NCBI GenBank assembly: GCA_024663395.1
Contig: JANFAH010000021.1
Location: 1,116,001-1,180,000, forward strand
Reading direction: 5' to 3'
Origin: Pisolithus tinctorius
Lineage: Eukaryota > Basidiomycota > Agaricomycetes > Boletales > Pisolithaceae
Length of the DNA stretch: 64,000 bases
A model generated the notes under the pieces. The model ran no database searches, was not told the origin of the DNA, and saw only the letters and a program-made list of their open reading frames with translations. Shown in pieces: positions 1 to 12,008 of this stretch; positions within the stretch are counted from its first letter, which is position 1, and each line of letters starts with the position of its first letter. Both the position numbers and the translations under genes were made by a program.

Positions 1-1542
1 CTGCTATGTCTTCAGGGCATCACATCCCCCTATCCAAACTATCCCATGCTCTTGGAATTCACCAGCATGCTTTGCACTATTATATGAAGAAGTTTGGCAT
101 TGATTATCAGCATACTCCAATCTCAAATTCTGAGCTTGACACTCTCATCCAACATTTCTGAGCTTGTTGTCCCCAATCAGGATTACATTACATCACTGGG
201 TCATTGCACAAACATGGCTTGCAGATACAACAAAGGTGAATTACTGCATCCCTGCATCAGGTGGATCCTTTAGGCCATGTCCTTCAGTTGCAAACAGCTA
301 CTTGCCATCACAAATACAAAGTATCTCACCCAAATGCCCTCTGGCACATGGATGGTCACCACAAGCTTGTGCACTGGAGAATAGTTGTCCATGGTATCAT
401 TGATGGATACTGCTGCACAGTGAGTGAGTCCTCTAGGTAGTGCTGTAGCATACTAAAATCTGCTAATCCCCTCAAGGTTGTTGGACTGGAGGCTCATACT
501 AACAACCAACCATCTACTGTGATGGCAACATTCCTAAATGCAGTCAAAAGGTATGGACTGCCTTCCCATGTGTGTGGAGATTGCAGAGGGGAGAATAAAG
601 AGGTTTCAGTGTTCATGATCATGACCAGGGGGCTGAACCAAGGTAGTTTCATGTGGGGAATGTGAGTGCATACATATACATGATTCATTGACTTTACAGC
701 CTGTGTACAGATCCAAGCAGAATACACACATAGAGTGACTCTGGCATGAAGTTGGCACATGCTTTGCATGACTGTGGAGGGCCTTTTTCTATCAATTGGA
801 GTGTGAGCACCATCTTGACTGATTCAGCCACCACCACCTGTGGCTCCTGCATTACCTTTTCCTTCCAGATATCAGGGTAGACTGTGCCTCATTTTGTGAG
901 GAGTGGAATGCTCACCCAATCTCAGGTGAAGGTCATGACCAGAGCCCAAATGTGAGTGCAGTAATATAGCTATGCTCTGATGACCACCAAATATTGACAT
1001 AAACACTGGAAGGACATGTGTTTCATGGGGCAGCTAGAGCATGGAATATATCTCCAGAATGACATACAACTCCACCCATGTCATTTCTCACTACTATGGC
1101 CTGCAACACCAGGGCAATGTTCTACCCCAGGCCATCTGGCTGAACAGGATGATGAATGGGAGGATGTTGTAGAGGACAGTGATGCTGCTACCCAGAATTC
1201 TGATATTCCTTCTATGATTGCAGCTGATCAAGCACCTGAATTTGCCAATGATGGTGCCCCAGTTCCAAAAGGAGTCAGCCCATTTCCCTCACCTGCATGG
1301 CCAGAAGTGTTTTATCTGTCCATGCAGCAAGTATGGGAAATTGGACATATTCCAATTGGATATGGGATCAGGGAAGAGGAGTGGGATGGGGAAGGTTATC
1401 CAGAGTTGGAGGCCATTCCCTCAGGATGTTGTGGCCAAAAGGAAATTATAGTTGAGCTTCCAGAATTTATCTGGAGACCACAAGCTCTTAGGTGGTGTCA
1501 GGGCACGGAAGTTCCCATCCATGTACTTGAAACTGCTAACTA
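1..1542 (+). pseudogene. Integrase-core (DDE) transposase remnant
   Basis: Broken reading frames on the plus strand spell landmarks of the integrase-core proteins common in Agaricomycetes. WHMDGHHKLVHW, with the first catalytic Asp, is at about 340-376. A second block, CGDCRGENKEVSVFM, is at about 572-616; the family normally has Arg where Cys is read, which fits CGN->TGN change. The WNAHPIS and GHDQSPN tail motifs lie at about 895-945. An acidic low-complexity tail (about 1150-1210) runs on to a stop at 1541-1543. An intron-like gtgagt stands at about 420. Several stops and frame changes rule out function. The element family name is uncertain; the integrase fold is clear. Confidence 0.65.
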
Positions 1543-2494
1543 AATGTCTGTACAGTAGGATGTGTTACCTGCATGCTTATGCTGATTACTTCACTGCATT
1601 GTTGACTAATGTTGCTGCAATTCCACTATGTGATGGGAATTTTCATGAAAACTGGCATGTCATCTGCAACTACACTCTCCTTCCATCCACAAACAACCAA
1701 TTCTCATTCTCCCACTTTCATTCACTACTACATTCCTTTAATATTTTTTCTCTCCCTTTTTACTATCATGGCCAAAAAGTGACTCCATAAAAGACCTCTC
1801 TCCTCCTCCAAGAGCTCTGCCCAGCCATCCACCAGTTGGCCACCCTCAGGCTCTGGGCTTGTTACCTCTGTGCTACAGAAAGTATTGTCTTGCCCAAGCT
1901 TCCCCACTAACACAGCCTCCTCCTCCCAGCCAACATATGCCCCAGCCCCACTGCAGCTGGGAATGCCATCCTATGGGCAAGCAGACCTTGAGTCAAACAG
2001 AGGACTGAAGGGAAAGTCCAGGGCAGTCAGTGCACAGACAACACAGACTGGAAGGGTGAGTCCTCTGTTCTCTATCAGAATTACTGCATTATAAGCCTAC
2101 CTTACAGAACCAAAAAGGGAACATGAAAAGCCCTGAATTTTTCATAAGCCAAATCATCTTCCTTCCTCATGGCACTGCAGAGGTGAGTGCCTTCCCTCAG
2201 ATTGAGAATTAAAACCTAATGCATGCATAGCCTGAAGATAGTGGTGATATGGAGGACTCAGGTTCCACCTCTGGTCCCCTGCTTGCACACCTTTTCCCTG
2301 TCATTCACTGCTCAAGAGCCCCTTCAGCTACAGCTTCCCCTATCTTCTGCTGCTGCAACTTCTGACACCTCATCCTCATCCTCTGGCTTGATGGAGCAGT
2401 TGTTATTCAGTACTGCTGCTTTCTCTGGCTTCCAGGATGCCATTGCTGCACTCCAGGATGAAGTTGAAAAAACACATGTTCCCAACAATTGACC

Positions 2495-3500
2495 AAGACC
2501 AAGCTGCTCTCCCCAGCTCCATATCCTTGATGAGTGGAAAATTGACCACCCTCACCTCTTTCAGTGCAAACTCAGACTCCCCCCAGCTGTTTTTTCTGCT
2601 ATAGTGGATAAGATTGAGACCCACCCTATCCTCCACAACAACTCCAATAACCCCCAGCTCCCATACAATTGGCAATTTTCCTTAATGCTGCTGGGCATTA
2701 TGGAAATGCTACCACCTCCCAGGATATGGTAGAGTGGGCTGGTGTATCTGTTGGGACTGTCCACAACTGCTACAAGAGGGTGATGGTTGCCTTTCTGCAC
2801 CATCATGATGAGGTGATTCACTTTAACCCTGAGATACCACAGGACAGGAGGGAAAAGGACAGGGAAAAGAGATATATGGAGGAGAGAACATGTCCTCAGT
2901 GGAAGGGGGGATTTTTTTGTGTGGATGGAACACCCTTCAATCTATTTCAGAAGCCTGGGTTACATGGGGAGGGATTTTTTGACAGGAAATCCAATTATTC
3001 ATTTTCCAACCAGGTGAGCACTCACAATTTGGTGATTACATGTATTCACTCACCTGCATTTAAGATCATCATCTTTCCCCACAATCTTCACATTGTGGAT
3101 TATGTCATTGGTGTTCCTGGTAGCCCCCATGATGCCAGTGCCTTCCAACACACTCAATGTGCCTGGTCATTGGTGAGAATGAATGGCTCTGGGCTGACTC
3201 TGCATATGGATGCCAGAAGTGGTGTATTGTTCCATTCAAAAGACCTGCTTCAGGTCAGTTGACTAGGGTGCAGAAGACATTCAATTATCATCCATCTAAA
3301 ATATGTAACAGCTCCTTTTACATATTTAGTCCATACTCATCTGTCATGGCAAGATACATGTTCAATCTGAACATCTTTATGGTTCCCTTAAAGGGTGCTT
3401 CCAATCCCTGCAAGAGCTTTGAATCCAAATACAGACTCCAGAAGACTTGGAGTATTGTAATGCATGGGTGCAATATTGTCTGTGCAAGACATTCTTGAGT
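2495..3500 (+). pseudogene. PIF/Harbinger-type DDE transposase remnant
   Basis: The coding sense begins at about 2495 (HPHLFQCKLRLPPAVFSAIV), shifts frame at about 2665, and continues in the open frame from 2669 with GHYGNATTSQDMVEWAG and GTVHNCYKRVM, the helix-turn-helix part of Harbinger transposases. CVDGTPF at about 2922 and PGSPHDASAF at about 3118 are DDE landmarks. WADSAYG at about 3190 and WCIVPFKRP at about 3217 follow in another frame after an intron-like gtgagaatg. Further on, FQSLQEL is interrupted by TGA where the family has Arg (ELR), so CGA->TGA. The reading frame is therefore broken by at least one shift and one nonsense change. It converges on the putative partner protein at 3699-4370. 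Confidence 0.75.
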
Positions 3501-3698
3501 ATGTAAATATATTTTGTTTTTACTTTACTTTGTTCTGGGCAGGTATGACACAGACAACTTCACAGAATTCATTCATGTTTTAGTATATACCATGGTCTAC
3601 ATTGTATATACTAGGGGGGGAGAAGGGAATTGTATATGGGGAAGGGGGGGGAATGCTAGAATACTAGATGATTATGAGAGAACAACCATGTACAGTAT

Positions 3699-4370
3699 TC
3701 AGAAGGTGAGGTGAACATCCTGACTATCAGATGAAGTACCTTGGTCCCCACCACCTGCAATGCCTTTCTGCAACATGAGATTCTGAACACACAGCTGCTC
3801 CAGCTGAACTGCAAGCTTCATCTTCTCAACCTCCTGAGCCACCATTGCTTGCTCATTCACATGCAGCTTGCATTGCATTTGCAACTGGTGCTCATGATCC
3901 TCTGCACAAGTAGACTTCCTCTCCTTCACCTTCCAGTAGTTGAAGTCCATTCAGGAGCACTTGTGCTCCAACTGATCTTGCCACACCTGTTGAAATTGCT
4001 GAATGAATGACATCAACATTGAAGCAAGGCTCACTGAGAGCCAGTTGGCAGGGGCCTCACATCCACACTTACAGGATGGCTTGGATGATGATGGCTTGCA
4101 GTCACTATCATCAGATGGCACAGTGGAGGATGAAGACATACAAAGCCCCAAAAAAAGATTTGATGATGACATGTCCAAGTCAGATGACTCATCCATGCTT
4201 GAAGTGGAAGCTGACCTGGGTTTCAGAAGAGGGGAGTTGCACTCAAGAGACAGGTGCATCAGCTGAATTTTGGGGCAGGACACAAAGGGGACAGGGTCAT
4301 CATTCAGACTGATGGGATCCCCCTTGTCAGCAATGAGAGGGGGGGAGATGGAACACCAAGTGATGGACAT
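3699..4370 (-). pseudogene. Putative Harbinger partner (DNA-binding) protein remnant
   Basis: One minus-strand frame runs from 4370 to 3699, broken only by a TGA at 3950-3948 that is probably a former CGA (Arg), since it lies in sequence stripped of CpG. The N-terminal half is Ser/Asp-rich and acidic. The middle reads QQFQQVWQDQLEHKCS, and after the stop MDFNYWKVKERKST is followed by a Gln/Met/Glu-rich stretch likely to form a coiled coil. PIF/Harbinger elements encode a transposase and a second Myb/SANT-like protein. The position, convergent to the transposase and about 200 bp away, fits that partner, but I see no clear SANT motif, so the identity is inferred from context. Confidence 0.4.
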
Positions 4371-4511
4371 TTAATTCCAAACAGAAGGGGTGATGGGAGA
4401 GCAAAAAATGAAAGATCCCCCCTATCAGAGGCAAAAGGGGGGGCAGATGGAATGCCAAGTTGGTTTCCAAATAGTGGGGGCAAAGGGATAGTGAGTGATG
4501 GCTGTTCAGAT
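4316..4511. repeat. Two degenerate tandem copies of a 98-bp unit
   Basis: A unit beginning gatcccccttgtcag at 4316 recurs as gatcccccctatcag at 4414. Both run on through a G-rich tract, agatggaa(c/t)(a/g)ccaagt, and a diverged end. The period is 98 bp. The repeat lies in the CpG-depleted block, upstream of the Harbinger partner frame, and may be internal to the element. Confidence 0.6.
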
Positions 4512-4639
4512 CTGAATGGGGAGGTGGCATGCAATGATGAATCAGATGAATCAGAAAGGATTGAGGGGGGAGATGGTGTAGGGAGCTGTATACTCCCTGA
4601 GGCTGAAACAGGAAACTGTCAGTAAATTCCACCACCTCT

Positions 4640-6643
4640 GTGACAAGCCCCTATTGCTCTATGCCTTTGGAATTCTTTCCACTTGCTGCCTTGTGTTTCA
4701 TCCTACCCCCTTTTGGCTTCAGAGTTCCTCTAGACCTCCAACATGTCCCCCAGTCATCAATAAGCTGATCCAAAAAATTCTGCATTTGCCTGGAGTTATC
4801 AATAGGCTGATCCAAAATTCCACATCTGAGCCACTGCCCAGCCACATCACCAGTCATCCATGCCAATCATTGCTAAAAAAACTCTGGTTGCCCCCATTGC
4901 CCCAAATTCCACAATCTGATTCTTCAAACCTGTACACTCTTCCCTTCTGCACTGCTGCTTTCCTGCCATTGCCCTTGTTCTTTTTACTCTCATTTACCAC
5001 TTGCTGGACTATTTCACATACATCTGTACTTCACTGACATTTGTCATCCTTTCATTTATATTCTGGTCTTTTAGTTTTTCCACTCCACTTTACTCTGACT
5101 CATACCTACACCTCATGCACTATATAATTCCACTGTAGTGTTGGAAAAATAGCACCCACTTTTGGAGTCACTATCTGTGTGTGTTTCACAAGTCCTAGAG
5201 TCCCCAGAGCCTAAAAGCATCTATTGAGTCTACAGCATCTACAGCATCTACAGTGTCTTCAGCATTCTCCATGCCTCCTGCATTCTCCAGTCTTTCACAC
5301 CTTTTCTCATGACTCTCTCATCTCAGATACACTCCTCTCATCACATGACTGCCTTTTAGAATTCTGCATACCCAACTCACTGTTGCTTGCACATCAACAA
5401 TCCTTCAGAATTAAATTCCATGACCCTCACACATATACCCTGTCCCTCCTAAAGTAATCCTCAACTTCTCCTTCCACTCAGCACCCCTTGGGATGATCCT
5501 AGGGAATTTTCCCTTCAGCTTTTCTCTAGTTGCATGCTTCCCAGAAGTCATGTCACACAATAGGACAGCAGGTGACAACTGTTGATCAGATGAGGGGAAT
5601 GGCAATGATTGTGAAATGGTAGAGGAAGGTGATGGGATGGGAGGCTTGCTGACATAGTCTTCAGTCATCACCAGAGAATTGTCTGCAAAGATTAAGTTAG
5701 GACTACTCTCCCCTATTTTTCCCTCTTCCAATTCCAACAGTACTGGAGAGCTGGGTACAGGAAGGCCATCTGAAATGGTGTGATGGTTCAACTACAATTT
5801 GAAGAGTCCAACTGCACAAGTGGCAAAATTTTGGCCACTATCAGCACCACTCCACATGCTGTTGTACACAGGGTTCATGTGCCACCAGCCATGCAGGTCT
5901 CCCCACCACAGGAATTCCTTCTGAATACCATCTGGAAGCAATCAGTGCACTGATAGCAGGTGATGAAGGTGTGGCAACATACCTATAATATTTTTTGTGC
6001 TTGTGTTGCTTGCAAGATCATTGTGAGTCTGTCCAGCACCTGTCTGCCTGAGCAATGCAATATATTTCCAATATTTCTGCTTCAAGCTACAAACTCTGTA
6101 AGTGAAAACAGAAAAAAAAGGGGGGGAGGGGAGAAATGTACACATCAAGACAACTTCAAATCAGACCAGTGAATATACCTGGATTGTCCTGAGCAAGGGC
6201 ATGGATCTTGACAGACTCATTGCCTGCTGAAAAAATTACCTTTGCAATCTCCACATATATGTCATTCTTCCTGTGGCACAACTGCTGCTTACTTCTACAT
6301 ACCTTCCTCCTGAGCATCCTGCATAGAATCAGAAAAGAGCTTCTTGTGAGCTGCTTCATGAGTTTTACACCATTTGATAAGGCAATTGGTTCATGCAATA
6401 TGTGCCTTTTCCCACCAAATTCAAATATTTGGCTGCTTCATGACTGATTTGGTGGACTGCAATGATGGGAGACCAGGAGAGCCTGGCCCAATTGCTGAGG
6501 CCATTGCTACATCAAGTGAGTGGTTCACTTACAAAACTTGGCCAAAGTTCAATTGGAGTTTTAACCTCTGGGTTCTCAGCTGAAACTCACCAAAAAACAT
6601 GTGAGAAACACATGAACCTCCTCAGACTTTGAGCTGACCTAAC
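4640..6643. other. CpG-free tail with no recognisable gene
   Basis: Only short frames are open here. Minus-strand pieces at 5411-5791 (Ser/Pro-rich) and 6156-6398 (rich in Arg, Lys and Leu) look like eroded coding sequence, because they run in one direction and are separated by stops. I cannot assign them to a family. No terminal inverted repeat was found at the right edge. Confidence 0.4.
5230..5265. repeat. 9-bp microsatellite, four units
   Basis: The unit ctacagcat occurs twice, followed by ctacagtgt and cttcagcat, so two perfect and two decayed copies of a 9-bp repeat. Confidence 0.7.
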
Positions 6644-7279
6644 GGTATGGTGTGGTGCGATGTGTGCTTACATAATCAACTTTGGTTGTGGGACACAAAA
6701 ATCTCATTTGTCTAGCACATGACTTTATTTGTTCTGCACAAATAAATAAATTCCCGGCACTAGTAGTTTATTCCTGATGTCAAATAATTTTTTTACAAAT
6801 GTAATGTCAGTGCAGCCTGCAAGTCGCCCGACCCTCACTTTCTCACATGCACGCCCTCCGCTTAGTCAGCGGGCTACCCGTGCATTTGCAGTGGCTGTGG
6901 GCACAGACACCTGTAAATTTTTCGGAATAAACATACTTTGAGCCGCCCTGATAATCCTAAAAGCATGAGCTAAATCAAGAATTAAGTACAGAGCAAGTTT
7001 GAGATATGCAAAAAGACTTTCATAGCTCCAAGAATGCCATTGCTTGTGGCTGGCAGAGCTGAGCAGCACAACAAAAGAGCAGGAAAGATAGTGCAAGGCA
7101 ACAGCAGGACAAGGCCTAGACTCACGGTATGCAACCCATCAATATTGTAACAGTCATCGTTCCAGAAGCAAGTCATGTATCATGCCAAAAGTATCGAAGG
7201 CAACAAATACAGTCACTTTCAGTCAGAACCTAACTATAATAACCCACGACAATCACACAATCAACATGTCAGCTCCCTC
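6644..7279. other. Intergenic, no gene seen
   Basis: This is the transition from CpG-free to normal sequence. It is AT-rich with poly-A/T runs (about 6780-6800). No coding frame with family resemblance is present. It is the downstream flank of GTPase A. Confidence 0.5.
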
Positions 7280-8123
7280 TCAGAGAGAGCTCCTCGTAGA
7301 AAACCACGAGCTAAACCACTGGGGAATTGACGATATCCATGTACCCGTAACACTAATCTCGTTCAACTGCATGTCTGCGCCTCTCACCTCTTCAGAGGTC
7401 AGTTGAGCGTCTTGCCCCACCAATCCATTTACGATATTCAATGCCGAGCTCTGCGTATTGACGAATTGTTCGTGTCGGGCATCTGCTACGATAGGAGGTT
7501 TCCACAAGCCCCCCTCCAACAGCGAAATCCAGCTCGGTACTTTTCCTGCATCATTTACTTCATCACATCTTGTAGTCACCAATCGCACGGGCTGCGCAGC
7601 GTTTTCCGCGCACAACTCAGAGAAGTTTGCGAGGTTTTCGCGTACTGAGGTAGGCATGCGATTGTCGGTTGTGGGGTGTGTGTATATAACCCCTGTAATC
7701 TCCACATGTTGCAGATACCTGTTCTGTATATGCACAAGTGGCGTAGGGTAGAGGGACGAAAACTTACTTGTTTCGTAGCCAGTCGACAACCCTCCGAAGA
7801 ACGTCTTGGTCTGACTGAGGAGCATTGACGAACTCTGGTGTGTCCACAAATACATAGCGTTTGTCACGAGAGACATCCAAAATAAACTCCCGAATGCCTT
7901 GCGTGGGAGAAATGGGCTTGCCCGTGTTGGATTCCCCTCCACAGCCCACAAGTTTGTTGATGAACTACGATGCACATTGTCAAGAAACATGGTACGTGAT
8001 ATAAAAATTCTTTGGCTTACGTTACTCTTCTCTGATCCCGTAGGTCCCATTACTCTGAAGACGAATAAAGTCAGTATTCAAAAGATTGCACGTGACACAC
8101 GTACACGATAACGATGTCGTTTC
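7280..8123 (-). CDS. Module A: AIG1-like P-loop GTPase with degenerate G motifs
   Basis: This multi-exon gene follows kinase A on the same strand. A 19-nt mini-exon (8123-8105) encodes DIVIV, the beta-1 strand. The P-loop exon (about 8070-8038) reads GPTGSEKS, with Glu where the last Gly of GxxxxGKS should be. The next exon gives FINKLVGCGGES, then DTPEFVN, where DxxG is lost, and ends WLRNK. The last exon starts YLQHVEITGVIYTH at about 7730 and carries TTRCDEVND in place of the (T/N)KxD motif, then HEQFVNTQSSALNIVNGLV. The tail is short (QLNEI...WFSSWFS) and lacks the coiled coil seen in modules D-F. Three of the nucleotide-binding motifs are damaged, so GTP binding is doubtful, yet the frame is open. 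The first exon and start codon upstream of the mini-exon were not found. Confidence 0.7.
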
Positions 8124-8150
8124 CTGGTTCAGCAGGGATACATCTACTGT

Positions 8151-9329
8151 TCAGTTTTCGGACTCCTAAAAAAATACCATACACATACTGGGCGGAAGCT
8201 GCGAGGTGATATCATCAACTTCCATGATGTGCCACTGAAAGATCGTCTGCTGACCTCCCTGGTTTCTTTCACAATATCCTCCGCTCCGATGCGCGAAGCC
8301 GGGTCCATCCTCAAGCAACGCGAGCATAGGTCCTGCCACCCGTTAGTCATACGATCACCAGTATCCTCGCTGGACGGCCATTCTGGTGGCCCTTTGAGAA
8401 TTCGGCATTGAATGGAATTGAAATGGTTCAGGTTATGGTAGGGAGGTCTCCGGGTGAAGAGTTCCTGCAAAAATATGGCTTGGTGAATTTAATCAAGAGA
8501 GAAATCCTGACGCACCAACATCGTCATCCCAAAAGCCCATATATCACCTTCCAAGGTGAAGTTGGGGTCATTGGAACCCAAGGTACCTACCAATTCCGGA
8601 GCCATCCAACGTAACGTGCCTCCAAATTCACGGCTTACGGTCATACTGAATGAGGAATTCTCCAGGACAGAAAGTCCGAAGTCTGTAAGAACGGCTCGAC
8701 CATCAGAGGTAATCAGCACGTTGTCCTGTCTCAAAAGTATTACGTGAACTGCCAAGTTTGTTTACAACAGGCCTACCCCTTTCAAGTCACCATGGATTAT
8801 TTTGCCCTTCGGGTGTTTATGCAGGTAACGAAGCCCGAGAGCAATGTCTTTGATCTGAACCATAACCCATCAGACCTGCAGTTAAAACTACACCTTTCGA
8901 CTTACAAGAGGACGGGGATCCCTGTTTGCATTTTGCACATAGGCATGGGCGCTACCTCCATCCATCCACGGAGATACTAGGGACACAGTGCCATCAAAGT
9001 CCGTGGTTATTCCAAGGATGCTGAGGACATTTGAGTGCCTGAGCTGCCACCAGGTGTGTGCCTCGTCAAGCATTCGCTGGATAACGATTAATACGGGAGA
9101 TGCAGCCATTCAACGGTATCACCTTGGCAATCTTTGTGTCTGGAACGCCACGGGCAGTCTTCACTGCCACGGCCCTCCCGAGCAATGTGCCGCAAAATAT
9201 CATAGCATGACCTCCCCTACGAGTTGCGGATGGGCCTCGTGTTATCTGGCCATTAAGGTTGATGGTATATCTGCTGGCCCGTTCGGTGATCTCGGAGAGA
9301 ATAACGCCTGTTTCACTGTTGATTGCCAT
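8151..9329 (-). CDS. Module A: TKL-like protein kinase
   Basis: The ATG at 9329 gives MAINSETG, and the N-terminus matches kinases B, E and F (ERASRYTINLNGQI). The exons encode, in order, a glycine-loop region (GGHAMIFCG), VAVKTARG with the ATP-binding Lys, EAHTWWQLRHSNVLSILGIT with the C-helix Glu, DPRPL, and IKDIALGLRYLHKH with the catalytic loop HGDLKG. They continue with DNVL, TDFGLSVL, RWMAPEL, EGDIWAFGMT, ELFTRRPPY and a C-lobe ending VKETRE. All key residues are present, so it is predicted active. Introns are short GT-AG; the one after the catalytic loop begins gtaggc. The last coding exon after VKETRE is uncertain: the first stop after the likely acceptor is at 8151. GTPase A starts immediately downstream. 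The product is cytosolic by appearance; substrate unknown. Confidence 0.8.
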
Positions 9330-12008
9330 TGACCGATGAACGATGGCAGTTAACAAATATGCTGAAGTTGCGGTGGATTCAGCTGATATTATATCCAAGT
9401 AACTCTTACTCGCGTGCAGTACACGCTATCAGGAAATGAGCATGGCTTGATCACAGCATCTGACGTTGGGTATTCGAAGAAGACATCAGTATTCATAACT
9501 AAAAAAAAAAATGCATGGAATTAACTCACACAAGACCACCACAATCACAATGCTATCGATGTGGCTTGAATGCAGGCCATCAGACATGAGGCTACTAGTG
9601 CCAAGCTGTAGAGATCTCCAGTAAGGATATCTCAGTGGGCCAGCGTTGCCATGTGCTTTGACAATCCTCGCTGGCTTGTTCACGAGCGCTTTGAGCCTGC
9701 CGTATTCCACTCATCGTCCATCTGCCAAATGACTAAGTACCGGCCCGGGTAAAATACTGTGCAGCCTTCACAGAATTGACCCACCAAGGCTTCCAGGATC
9801 TGCTTCCTAACTCTGTGAATCTTACCCCGCGCACTCAAGCACCATGGACCCTGGGCAGATCTAGGAACTTGGAGACACCCTTTGATACGAGCGGTGTAGA
9901 AAGCGCGGTGTACATTTCAAATCATCACCTGTGTGGTACCCCAACTCGAGTTTTCCGTGTGTTACGGGCGGCAACACAGAACCTTTTGTTCTCAGGGTCA
10001 CTCATTTCCCAAACCCGGGGTTTCGATCAGCCAAGCAGACCATTGATGGAGAGGTGACTACTCACCTCCAATTAATAAGATCAACACCCTGACTGCGAGA
10101 CTAGGAGTGTGATACCCCCCAGCTATGATCCCCACGTAAGCAGAAATGGACCGCTGTAACAGCAATTCTTGAACGAGAAGCAAAACATGTCCTCGTGTTA
10201 AAAGCACGGGTTGGCAATCACACCTGTGCCAACACTGGAAGTGAAGGTATGAGTAGTATTAGGGTTGTGGGAATTTCACACACATCACCCGCCCATGTTC
10301 CTTCGTCCTGCATGCCACACCCAGTATAGCAGTCACATGTAGGCCATGACGGTGTTGCCGCCTAACTAAACTCAGTTCAAGATGGATCGAAGTGTAGCTA
10401 ATACCTCTCGAAGTGGTATCGTCCACCTCTCCTGTATACACCTGTGAAGTAGAGTAGGTCATCCCAAGTCCCAATAAAGTATACATATCTGTTTATTTGA
10501 TCGATCGCGACGTCTCAAGGTTCAAGGGCAGGAACCCCACCTTGCTGCACAAGCAGACCCTATTAGACCACGCGTCATCCATTCTTCGATGGCTGCTGTG
10601 CTCATGGTTTGATCCCATGAAAAATGTTGCGTGTACAGTGCGGCAGGCTCGGTGCTTGATATCTAAGCGCGGCCTCAAGGCAGGAGCTTGGCAGAACCCG
10701 GATGGCGTTGCTTGGTAGACTGATAGAAGCTGCGCCTACAGAAACCCACAGATAACCTGCCATCATGGTTGGCTGTTCTAGGAGTCCGCATCGACGGTCG
10801 TATCAAACTTAAGTTAAACACCAGAAGTCACTGCTAGCTCTTTAATGACCATGGGCGTTCAACGTGCCCTGAGGACTTTTCATGAGTCTAGTAATGTGCA
10901 TAGACAACAAGTCACACGCTGAATCTTGGTGCTCTTCTGCAACGTGAAGGATACGTTCATTTCTCACAGTATCATATACCCGTTAAAGAAGTTGGTGGGA
11001 CCGCACTCGGTGGCGGAGAGCAATTGCAGTGCCCCTGTATAACCAGACCCAGTGAATACACCGAGGAAGTAGACTCGTCTGCAATGTCAACCACCAAATA
11101 GTGCATGCCACCGTCCATGTGCGTTTGCACCCGAGTACTCTGAATATTGTTTAAGCGCGACACAGAGTACAACGTTCACCATAACAGGATTACTTCCAAA
11201 AACAGACAGCCCGGTCATTTCGGTCTGGCAAAAACTTGAGGACAAAACAATTTTCGAACCTGGCCCAGGATGCGTCCAGGATCAATCCAAATCCGCGTGC
11301 ACCACGGTTCGCCCAACGGTAGCGGTGATCGCCACTTAGGAGTCACTGTTCGGATAGGGGAACATGGTGTCTCAGAGTACGGAGCAAACAATATCGAATA
11401 TTGAGGGTGGACAAAATAGAAGATAGGACCTGAATCCTAACATAAGGGAACCCCGAGGAGCAGGATTTGAGAAAGATTCTTTTCGCACTCACACGCGCGG
11501 TTGATCTCGATCTCGATCCGTGGTAATAGCAATATTGGCCCTTTGTTGAACAACTATTAAGGTCATATTAGAAGTGACATGTGACATATCATCACACGTG
11601 TAGTGCAATGCGGCAGCCTGACTCGATGGAGTTGAGGTGGCAACTACCACTGAGACAATTGTGCTCATACTCATTCCAGCTCTTCAAGTAGATGGGCATT
11701 GTGCGCTGGGTCAACCTGAGTACCGTGCTCACGGGAGGGCGCCTCAAATAAGTGAGTTCAATTGACAATTACGCTCAGCGTTGGACTTTACCACAGAAGC
11801 ATTGTTTGCGTCTAGAGTTCTTACGCCCAATGAAGCGGACATTAAGCGCTGAATTCAGTGTTCACCTTGGAGTAATTACACGTGTCTAACATAAATAGGC
11901 CGAGGCCTGAAACCAAATGCAGCCAACGGTTGGTATCACTCATTCTCGGATAGTTTGCAATGTTGTTAACAGACAGCAATTTTCCTTTGACAGTGACGAG
12001 GGAACACA
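9330..12008. other. Long intergenic stretch between divergent modules A and B
   Basis: No gene is recognisable in 2.7 kb. It must hold the divergent promoters of kinases A (-) and B (+). It contains a 235-bp dispersed repeat (listed separately). A diverged segment at about 10530-10700 (cccaccttgctgcacaag ... gtgcggcaggctcgg) resembles the upstream flank of module E at about 26545-26620. Confidence 0.5.
11050..11285 (-). repeat. Dispersed repeat, copy 1
   Basis: The reverse complement aligns with 63262-63510: gaaaattgttttgtcc, gtttttgcc, ccgaaat, taatcctgtta, gtactc.ggtgcaaa.gcacatggac and acattgcagac are shared in the same order and spacing. Identity by eye is roughly 75-80 percent. No terminal repeats or coding capacity were seen. 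It may be a piece of an LTR or a non-autonomous element. Confidence 0.65.

Larger units (their letters stand above)
1..6643. other. CpG-depleted block of decayed transposon DNA
   Basis: Reading every line from 1 to 6643 I find a single CpG (at about 1506). CpG is frequent in most of the sequence to the right. TpG and CpA are abundant. The block contains transposase remnants of two families, and stops arise where the family has Arg (CGA->TGA, for example at about 3420 and 3948). This is what CpG-directed C->T change (cytosine methylation decay or a RIP-like process, known in basidiomycetes) produces. The right edge is abrupt: CpG reappears at 6643. The left edge lies outside the window. Confidence 0.85.

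Noticed and set aside
4316..4511. CRISPR-like direct repeats
   Set aside because: Only two degenerate copies with no unique spacers, in a eukaryotic transposon block.
9066..9398. Kinase A starting at 9398
   Set aside because: The codon at 9398 is TTG, not ATG; the ATG at 9329 also aligns better with the N-termini of kinases B, E and F.
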